Positions 1-10,176 of a DNA stretch of 64,000 bases are shown here, piece after piece. The stretch comes from Orientallactaga sibirica (taxonomy: Eukaryota; Chordata; Mammalia; Rodentia; Dipodidae): contig JAEOAD010000888.1 in assembly GCA_036365145.1 (NCBI GenBank), forward strand, positions 2,273,501 through 2,337,500, read 5' to 3'. The position numbers were made by a program, and so were the translations under genes. Position 1 is the first letter of the stretch. Each line of letters opens with the position of its first letter. Below the pieces are notes generated by a model that saw nothing but the letters and a program-made list of their open reading frames with translations, was not told where the DNA came from and made no database searches.

Positions 1-1768
1 TCAAGTCCCAAGCCACCCATGTAAGTCAGGCACAAAAAGAGGCACAAGCATCTGGTGTAGCAAGAGGCCCTAGCACGCCATTCTCTCCCTCTCCCCCTTT
101 TATCTGTCTCTTCCTCTGTACTTGCAAAGAAATAAATAAGTAAATAATTTTAGAGGATAGGTGTGGTGGCTTACACCTTTAATTCCAGCAATCGGGAGGC
201 TGAGGAAGGAAGATCACTATGAGTTCAAGGCTAGCCTGAGACTAATTTCAGGTCAGCCTGGGCTAGAGCAAGAAACTACCTCAACCCCCCCCAAAAAAAA
301 ATTGGGGGGGGAGAGATGGATCAGCAGTGAAGGTGCTTGTGTGCAATGCCTTAATGACCCAGATTCAGTTCCCCAGTGCCCACATAAAGCCAGATGCACA
401 AGGTGCACATTTTGTCTGGAGTTTGTTTGCAGTGGCTAAAGAACCTGACTTGCCCATTCTCTTTCTCCTTGCAAATAAGTAAATAAATTTAAAAAATTTT
501 AGGGCTGGTATCCATGACCTGGCAGTGCCTAGCAATACCTTCCCAAGACCCTCATAATAGAAGAAAAAGATGATGATATCAAATTAAAAGAGAGACTAAT
601 GGAGAGAGGGAGGGGATATGAAGGAGAATGGAATTCTGAAAGGGAATGGGGGAGGGGAGGGAAATATCATGGTTTTTTTGTATGTAAGTATAGAAGTTGT
701 CAATAAAAAAATTTTTTTTAATTTTAGGGCTGGGCGTGGTGGCATACACCTTTAATCCCAGCACTCAGGAGGCAGGGGTAGGAGGATCACCATGAATTCA
801 AGGCCACTCTGAGACTACATAGTGAATTCCAGGTCAGCCTGGACTAGAGTGAGACCCTACCTCGAAAAACCAAAAAATAATAATAATAAATTTAGGGCTG
901 AAGAGATGACTTAGAGGTTCAGGCACTTGCCTACAAAGCCAAAAGACCCAGGTTCAACTCCCCAGGACCCACGTAAGCCAGATGCACAAGGGGGCGCATG
1001 CATCTGGAGTTCATTTGCAGTGGCTGGAGGCCCTGGCACACCTATTCTCTCTCGCTCTCCCTTCTCTCTCTCTCCTTGCCTATTTCTCTCTCAAATAAAT
1101 AAATAATTTTTTTTTTTTAATTTAGGGCTGGAGAGATGGCTTAGTGGTTAAGGCACTCGCCTACAAAGCCAAAGGACCCAAGTTCAAGTCCCCAGAACAC
1201 ACAAAAAGCCAAATGCACAAGGTGGCACATGCATCTGGAGTTTGTCTGCAGTGGCTAGATTCCCTGGCACTCCCACTCTCTCTCTCTCTCTGCCTCTTTC
1301 TCTCTCTCTCTCTCTCTCTTTTAAGTAAATAAAAAATATTAAATATATATGTGTGTGTGTATACATGTTTTAAGCAAAAGTTAAAAAACAAAGTGTGGCT
1401 TTGGGTTATGGATATAGCTCAGTGGTAAAGCACCTACTTAGCATACAAACCCTGAATTTAATCCCTGGTACCACAAAAATAATGATAATAATAATAATAA
1501 ATGAAAAGAAGTGTGCCTTTATTGTTCTGCTGGATTTCGCTGGTTACTGTATAAGGTCCTTTCTATTGTAACAGGAAGGAATCTGTACATGGGTGGGGAC
1601 CTACAGACTATAGCAGAAAGGGAAAGGAAGTCTCTCTACTATCTAGGCTGAGTGGGCATCCAGGAATAGAAGTATACCTAGCAAGTCAGGATTCCTAGAA
1701 ATCCATGTCAACTGATAAGAGACTAGCAGGATGGGGGGAGGGGCATGAGCAGCCATTCTCCTACTTAC
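1..1768. repeat. Nfatc2ip last intron (partial), SINE-filled
   Basis: In order: truncated tRNA-derived SINE (1-148), B1-like SINE (153-299), tRNA-SINE (about 310-494), a 3' end of an L1-like retroposon (about 500-725), B1-like (727-878), and two tRNA-SINEs (893-1110 and 1124-1340). A degenerate ID-like element follows (1405-1500). About 270 bp of non-repetitive intron precede exon 7. Confidence 0.75.
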
Positions 1769-1878
1769 TGGAGACAGTGTGATCTCCAACATTTGGTGTT
1801 TTTCCTTGCCCTGTACCCGGAGCTGGAGCAGCTGGGATGTCTCTGTGGCCTCTGAAGAACTTGCTAGCACCACACAGT
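1769..1878 (-). CDS. Nfatc2ip: Nfatc2ip coding exon 7
   Basis: 110 bp, residues 325-361 (DCVVLASSSEATETSQ, then LLQLRVQGKEKHQMLEITLS). It finishes the first SUMO-like domain and opens the second. Acceptor cctacag, donor gtaagt. The last coding exon is not visible between here and base 1, so it must lie outside the window. Confidence 0.9.
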
Positions 1879-2581
1879 CTGTAGGAGGCAGGATTGGGAT
1901 ACCAAAGTGAGAGGTTAGAAGCAGAGCCTACCTCTGGACTGTTCCCAGTATCCCAACTTCCATGGCAAAAGCCTCAAGTCTTCTTTTCCACTCACCAATG
2001 ATGTCAGCTACTCCAAGCTTTAGGGTCCTGGGGGTGGCAGTAGGGGACAGTTCTGTCTCTCCAAATAACAAAAGAATCCTGCTTGGGGACACCCCAAGAT
2101 GAACAGCCATGTGGTCTACCACATTCTGAAGGGGCTCCGACTAGGAAGAGGACAAGAAGCAAAGAAGGCATTCCAGCCTTAAAATTCTATATCCTACCCT
2201 CACCCCACCATTCTAAACTCAAGTTTCTAGCCTAGGCCACTTGCTGAACCCCTCAGCTGTCTCACCATAGTGACCTGACAAGGAGAAAAAAATGGTTACA
2301 TTCAGGGTCCAGGCAAGTAGCACAAAAAAATAAAGGAACCATAGATTATGAGGAAAATAAATGGAAGAGGAAGTACCAGAGGAAATGAATTACACACCCC
2401 ACCTAAACAGACTCATCCACACACATGCTAGCTGACTGGTACTGTATAGACATGTGTATGCTTATTCATACATATATTTACATATGTGGAACATGTGTGT
2501 GTGAGTACATGTGGAGGCCAGAGGCTGACATTGGGTGAGAGTCTTCCTCAATTGCTTTCCACTTTATTTTATTTTTTATTT

Positions 2582-2612
<31 letters not shown>

Positions 2613-2850
2613 TTTTGGAGAGAGAGAGAGAGAGGGAAAGGAAGACACAGATGGGCACGCCAGCAGTCTCTCAGCTGCTGCAAACAAAATCCAGATGCAC
2701 GAGCCCCCTTGTGGTCAAGTGCGGCATTGCGCCCTTGCATCACTTTGCATCTGGCTAAATGTGGGACCTGGAGATTGGAACCAGCGTTCTTAGGCTTAGG
2801 AGGCAGGCGCCTTAACCGCTAAGCCATCTCTCCAGCCCTCCACTTTATTT

Positions 2851-2891
<41 letters not shown>

Positions 2892-5800
2892 AGGCAGGGT
2901 CTCACTCTAGCTCAGGTGGATTACCTAGAACTCATTCTGTAGTACAGAATTACAGTAGTTTCCCCTACCTCAGCCTTAGGAATGCTTGGTTTAAAGGTAT
3001 GTGCCACCACAGCTGATTCAACTATATATATATATTAAAAATATTTTATTTATTTGAGAGTGAGAGAAAGGCTGATAGAGAGAACGGGCATAACAGGGCC
3101 TCTAGCCACTGCAAATAAACTCCAGGCACATGCTCCACCTTGTGCATCTGGCTTATGTGGGTACTGGGGAATCGAACCTGGGTCCTTGGGCTTCACAGCA
3201 AGTGCTAAGCCATCTCTCCAGCCCACAACCTTATTGTTTAAAACAAGGTATCTCACTAAAAACCTAGCTCACCTATTCAGCTAGACTGCCTAGCTAGCAA
3301 GCCCCAGGGATCCTCCTGTCTCCACTTTACCAACACTGGGATCACAGGCATGTGCCACCCTGCTAGGCTTTCACATAGGTGCTAGATATATAAACCAAAG
3401 CTTTCAATGCTTGCACAGAAGCACTGAGCCATCTCCCCAGCCACTGACTGGTATCAATTTTAGCAGTCAGTTGTCTGAAGTCACCCTACTGCAAAGTTTG
3501 GCAACAAACTTACTTTCTCTTCAGTGCTAGTGATGGGAAGCCAGGGCCTCACATAAGCTATGTATGTGCTCTACCACTGAGTCATAACACAGACCTTCGT
3601 TATGTGAAAAGGACCCTCAAGCCAAGCGTGGTGGTGCACACCTTTAATCGCAGCACTCGGGAGGCAGAGGTAGGAGGATCGCTGTGAGTTCAAGGCCACC
3701 CTGAGACTACACAGTGAATTCTAGGTCAGCCTGAGCTAGAATGAGACACTATCTCAAAAAAAAAAAAAAAAAAAAGACCCTCAAGCAGGAAAGCATATGC
3801 AAAGTTGACAAGGCCAGAATACCAGTCTGCAATCTTGGGCTTAGCTGCTTGACCCAAGCATGCTCATTTCTGTTGTCACTCTTGGTGATCTAACATTCCA
3901 ACACAAATATCAGCCTTTGCCAGGAAGCTGGGGGAACTGAGGATGATCAAGTGGCACTAGCTGTGTCCACCACAGTGAGCACAAGCACAAGAAGGAAGCA
4001 CAGGGCACTGAAAAGAAAGAATGAAGCCGGGCGTAGTGGCGCACACCTTTAATCCCAGCACTCGGGAGGCAGAGGTAGGAGGATCACTGAGAGTTTGAGG
4101 CCGCCCTGAGACTCCATAGTTAATTCTAGGGCAGCCTGGACCAGAATGAGACCCTACCTCGAAAAACAAAAAAAGAAAAGAAAAAGAAAAAGAAAAGGAA
4201 AAAAAGAAAGGAAAGAATGAGGGAACCCAGCCAGAGAGGGACTTGAAAAAAGGCTTTATAGAGCTGGAGAGATGGATAAGCAATTAAGGTAGCTTGCCTG
4301 CCAAGTGTAAGGATCCAAGTTCAATTCCTGTATGCATGTAAGCCAGAGGCACATGTTGGCACATGCATCTGGAGTCCATTTGCAGTGGCTAGAAGTCCTG
4401 ACATGCCCATTCTCTCTCTCTCTCTCAAATAAATAAATAAGTAAGAAAACCCAAAATACAGGGAGGGGAATGGCCTAAGCGAGGCCATGGGAAGAGAATG
4501 CATAAAAGAAGGGCAGGGGGAGGGTCAATCAAAATTCAAGATATTGTGAATAAGACTTATGTAAACCTACTTTTTTGAATAATGGTACATCTAGAAGCTA
4601 TAGACTGTTACTAGAAAATTTTCAGTACCTGGGATGGGATACCTTCCAGTGAGTGGTTGGCCAAGGAGGTCCCGGTAGCCTCCAAAACATTAAAGGCTTT
4701 TGCCAAAGCCCTTGGTTTCCCTTGAGAAACAGATAGTAAGACCCTACTGCTGAAGACATCTCTTGCCTGAGAGGCAAGGACACTGAGAAAGCAAGCTGGT
4801 ACTGAGCAGAAAACCTCCCTGTAGACCAGCCAACTGAAAGCTAGAAAAAGCTGCACTGCATGCAGTGTATGGGAGACAGAAGTCATCAGCAGTGAAAACA
4901 GTGGACGCTAAATATTCAAGTTTGGCCAGACAGGCCCAATGACTGAACGGGTACAATAGTGGCATGTCTACTCTTGGGGTAACCAACTGCTCCATAATTG
5001 GACTGAAGGCCCTCTCTACAGGAGGGAATACATGCCTGGTACTGAAAAACCTAAGCAAAAGTCTATGGCAGGGGAGGTCATGAGCCTTAGGGGTATAAAG
5101 CCTGCTCTTGTCTGACTAAATGTATATATTATTCCCACCAAGCTGCCCTGAAAATACTACACTTCATATTCACATATTAACGCTACTCTCACTTCTGGTT
5201 AGAGAAGCTTCTCTTTTCAGATGGCGATGACCACTGGGATGACCCAAAAGGCAACATAGTGCTGAGAAGAAGGGATGGAGGAGTGCCCAGCACTGAAACA
5301 CCTCTGTCACACCCTCCAAGGCTCAGGGACCATCGCAGAAGAGGGGGCGGATAGAATGGAAGAGTCAAAGGAAGGGTATGACCCCTTACAATGCAACTGC
5401 CCAGACAGAAATTGGCCTCAATATCCATGGCTTTGCAGTGCTTAGCAATACCTCCGCAAGACCCTCAAAATAGAAGAAAAAGATGATGACATCAAATTAA
5501 AAGAGAGACTAATGGAGAGAGGGAGGGGATATGATGGAGATTGGACCTCTAAAGTGGAATGGGGGGGAGAGAAATATCAGGTGGTTTTTTTTGTATATAA
5601 GTATAAAAGTTGTCAATAAAAAAATAAATAATTAAAAAAAAAGAAAACCCAAAAATTTAAATTAAAAAAAAAATTTTTTTAAAGCCAGCATGGTGGCTCA
5701 TGTCTTTAATCCCAGCACTTGGGAGCCATGAGGCCAAGGGAGGATCACTGTGAGTTTGAGGCCACCCTGAGACTACATAGTAAATTCCTGGTCAGCCTGG

Positions 5801-8800
5801 GCTATAGTGAGACCCTACCTCAAAAAAAACAAACAAAAAGGCTTCATAAAGAGATCATGTATCTTTACTTGGGGCTGGAGAGATGGCTTAGTGGTTAAAC
5901 GCTTGCCTATGAAGCCTAAGGACCCCGGTTTGAGGCTCAATTCTCCAGGACCCATGTAAGCCAGATGCACAAGGGGATGCATGCATCTGGAGTTCGTTTG
6001 CAGTGGCTGGAGGCCCTGGCGCACCCATTCTCTCTCTCTCTCTCTCTCTCTCTCTACCTGCCTATTTCTGTATCTCTCTCTCTCTCAAATAAATAAATAA
6101 ATAATAAAATATTTTTTAAAAAATTGGTAAAACTAGAGCCAGGCGTGGTGGCGCACGCCTTTAATCCCAGCACTCGGGAGGCAGAGGTAGGAGGATCGCT
6201 GAGAGTTCGAGGCCACCCTGAGACTACATAGTGAATTCCAGGTTAGCCTGAGCCAGAGTGAGACCCTACCTCAAAAAAAAAACAAAAAAAAGAAAAAAAA
6301 AATTGGTAAAACTAGGGCCAGGCATGGTGGCAAACATCTTTAATCCCAGCACTTAGGAGGCCAAGGTTGAAGGATCACTGTGAGGTCAAGGCCAGCCTGA
6401 GACTACACAGTGAATTACAGATCAGCCTGGGCTACAGCGAGACCCTACCTTGGGGCAAAAAAATTTGGTAAAGTTTGCAACAAGAGGCAGGAGCAAGCAC
6501 CAAAGCATGGAGGAGTGAAAGAGTGGCAGGAAGGGCTGGAGGGATGGCTTAACCCATATAAGCCAGATGCACTAAGTGGTACGTGTGTCTAGAAGTCATT
6601 TGCAAAGGCTGGAGACTCTGGGGTGCCCATTCTCTCTATCTGCATCTTTCTCTCTCTCTCAAATAAAAAAATTAAGAGTGGCAGGCAGATCCAAGGAGCA
6701 AGAAGGGAAGGAAAATGGGTCCCTCCTGCCAGTACATCCCTCCGTCACCAATTTCTCCAAGGGCAGCTATTGGTCCTGTCACCTCCAGCCCCAAGCACTC
6801 ACCATTCTGACAGGCAATCTGATCAAGTCAGCCCGGCACCGGATCTTGAGCTGCAAGAGCCGAGGACTATATGGCAAGACAGGCCCCTCCACCAGAACCA
6901 CCTCATCATCTATGTTCTGGAGGGCTGGTCCCTGGCATTGTTGCTTGGGACTCAGGCAGGATCGGAGATTCTGGAGGCGTTTGTTTACCTCCCTGTAGTG
7001 CAGACAGGACACTGAATCAGCTGAGATTGGCTACCCCTTCAAATTGCCCTTCCCCATCTCAGCTAATGCCCCCCACACACACACGCACCTTAACTTCTGG
7101 AGTGCCTCAGAATGCTTTCTGCTTTTGCTCCTTGATGAAGACTGGGGCAAAGGCGAGATGTCTTGATCCCTGTAGAAAGAAGAGAGGGGCCAAGCATGGT
7201 GGCACACATCTTTAATCCCAGCACTCAGGAGGCAGAGGTAGGATTGCTGTGAATTCAAGGCTAGCCTGAGACTATGTAGTGAATTCCAGGTCAGCCTGGG
7301 CTAGAGCAAGACTCTACCTCAAAAAAACAAAAATGGAGCTGGAGAGATAGCTTAGCGGTCAAGGCGCTTGCCTGAGAAGCCTAACAACCCAGGTTCGATT
7401 CCACAGAACCCACATAAATCATAAGTTAGTAAGGGACATTGTTTTTATATAATATGGCTAAATATAAGCAAGGAAAATGCCTCAATTTAAGATTAAGTCA
7501 CTTTTCAGGTAAATGTCCAATAACATCTGACAGCTACCTGGTACTATTCTTCAGCTACTCAAAAGTTCTCTGACATGGTACCATGATTAGCCACTGTCCA
7601 GATGAGAGAAGGCAGGGAGCAGACAGCTGGTGGAGTCTGAACTATGTCCATAACCCCTCCATTTCTGACCTCCATTCCCATGTGCTATCCTCCAGGGTGA
7701 GCCATCTCTATTTCCACTTGAGCCTTAAGACTCTTTCCATCTCTTTTTCTTACCCTTTGAGGAGCCACCCTTCCTCAGCTTATCTTAGCTACCTTCTTGT
7801 TCCCAGAACCCAAGTGTCCCAGCCTCACTCACGAAAACTTCCCCTTTTTCTTCTCCTTTTTCTCATTATTCCTCAGCTTCTTCTTCCAGGGACAGTCTGG
7901 AAATGGGGAATCCTCAGGGGGCAGACTGCTAGAATCTGTCATATCTGCCTCTAGGGGTAGAGGAGGAAAAAGTGGGAAAGATGAGCTAAGAGAGGGCAGA
8001 GGAAAGCCAAGGAGAAACAAACCAAAGGCATCTAATGCTTAGAAGTCAGGATGCTGCTGAATTTCCTACATTGTGCAGTTGACCCCCCACAAAGAATTTT
8101 CTAGTCCAAATTCACAGTAATGATGAGGTTGAGATAGCCTGTTCCAGCTAAATATGGCAGCTGCCAGAGGCTTAGGATTCTATACTTCTTAAAAGCTCCC
8201 AGGCTGGGGATATGGCTGAGATTAAATGCACTGTCTTGCAATTCCCAGTACCTACATAAAGCCAGACACCAAGTAGTACATGTGTCTGCATTTCTTTTAC
8301 AATAACAAGAGGGTCCTAGTGTGCCCATTATCTTTCTCTCCCAGCTCTCTCAATAAATAAATAAAAGTATTTCTAACAACCCAGGTTCGATTCCACAGAA
8401 CCCACATAAATCATAAGTTAGTAAGGGACATTGTTTTTATATAATATGGCTAAATATAAGCAAGGAAAATGCCTCAATTTAAGATTAAGTCACTTTTCAG
8501 GTAAATGTCCAATAACATCTGACAGCTACCTGGTACTATTCTTCAGCTACTCAAAAGTTCTCTGACATTGTACCATGATTAGCCACTGTCCAGATGAGAG
8601 AAGGCAGGGAGCAGACAGCTGGTGGAGTCTGAACTATGTCCATAACCCCTCCATTTCTGACCTCCATTCCCATGTGCTATCCTCCAGGGTGAGCCATCTC
8701 TATTTCCACTTGAGCCTCAAGACTCTTTCCATCTCTTTTTCTTACCCTTTGAGGAGCCACCCTTCCTCAGCTTATCTTAGCTACCTTCTTGTTCCCAGAA

Positions 8801-9519
8801 CCCAAGTGTCCCAGCCTCACTCACGAAAACTTCCCCTTTTTCTTCTCCTTTTTCTCATTATTCCTCAGCTTCTTCTTCCAGGGACAGTCTGGAAATGGGG
8901 AATCCTCAGGGGCAGACTGCTAGAATCTGTCATATCTGCCTCTAGGGGTAGAGGAGGAAAAAGTGGGAAAGATGAGCTAAGAGAGGGCAGAGGAAAGCCA
9001 AGGAGAAACAAACCAAAGGCATCTAATGCTTAGAAGTCAGGATGCTGCTGAATTTCCTACATTGTGCAGTTGACCCCCTCACAAAGAATTTTCTAGTCCA
9101 AATTCACAGTAATGATGAGGTTGAGATAGCCTGTTCCAGCTAAATATGGCAGCTGCCAGAGGCTTAGGATTCTATACTTCTTAAAAGCTCCCAGGCTGGG
9201 GATATGGCTGAGATTAAATGCACTGTCTTGCAATTCCCCAGTACCTACATAAAGCCAGACACCAAGTAGTACATGTGTCTGCATTTCTTTTACAATAACA
9301 AGAGGGTCCTAGTGTGCCCATTATCTTTCTCTCCCCAGCTCTCTCAATAAATAAATAAAAGTATTTCTTTACAAAAGCTCTTGGTGCTGGGCATGTGGCA
9401 CATGCCTTTAATCCCAGCACTCAGGAGGCAGAAGTAGGAGGATCACCTTGAGTTCAAAGCCACCCTGAGACTACATAGTAAATTTCAGGTCAGCCTGGGC
9501 TACAGCAAGACCCTACCTC

Positions 9520-9550
<31 letters not shown>

Positions 9551-10144
9551 CAAAACAAAACAAAACCTGTGCTGGAGAGATGGCTCAGCAGTTAAGGCAT
9601 TTGCCTGAAGAGTCTAATGACCCAGATTCAATTCCCCAGTATCCACTTAAAGCCAGATGCACAAAGTGGCACATATATCTGGAGTTCACTTGCAGCAGCT
9701 AGAGATCCTGGCATGTACACACCTCTCTCTCTCTGCTTGCAGATAAATAAGTAATAATAAAATTTTTAAAACTCCTGGGCTGGAGAGATGGCTCAATGGT
9801 TAAGGCGCTTGCCTACAAAGCCTAACACCCTGGGATCAAGTCTCCAGTACTCAAGTAGAGCCAGACACACAAAGTGGCACATGCATCTAGAGTTCGTCTG
9901 CAGTGGCTGGAGGCCCTGGCATGCCCCCCCCCTCCCCTTTTTTTCTTTTTTTTTTTTTTTTTTTTTTTTTTTGGTTTTTTTAAGGTAGGGTCTCACTCTA
10001 GCCCAGGCTGACCTAGAATTCCCTCTGTAGTCTCAGGGTAGCCTTGAACTCACAGCGATCCTCCTACCTCTGTCTCCTAAGTGCCCAGCAATGCCCATTC
10101 TTTCTGTCTGTCTGTCTACTATCTCTCTGCTTGCAAATAAATAA

Positions 10145-10176
<32 letters not shown>

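Larger units (their letters stand above)
2141..6802. repeat. Nfatc2ip intron 5 contents
   Basis: Holds: a reverse long-type tRNA-SINE (2572-2840), a GT run (2857-2890), reverse B1-like (2890-3010), reverse tRNA-SINE (3030-3225), B1-like (3613-3775 and 4024-4170), and tRNA-SINE (4262-4440). A long L1-like 3' end follows (about 4500-5640), then B1-like (5686-5840), tRNA-SINE (5871-6115), two B1-like (6133-6300 and 6313-6470) and a truncated tRNA-SINE (6533-6670). Confidence 0.7.
7381..9366. repeat. Tandem direct duplication, about 992 bp per unit, inside Nfatc2ip
   Basis: Unit A is 7381-8372 and unit B 8373-9366. They are head to tail and differ by only two substitutions and four one-base indels as read by eye. 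Each unit holds an exon-3 copy and a degenerate tRNA-derived SINE (near 8205-8360 and 9200-9357). The left breakpoint falls inside a tRNA-derived SINE and the right one at the AT-rich tail of another, with only a 'ct' microhomology. Confidence 0.9.

Noticed and set aside
5871..5960. tRNA-like heads in the SINEs as tRNA genes
   Set aside because: A- and B-box-like motifs are present but the cloverleaf does not continue; they pass into SINE bodies and A-rich tails.
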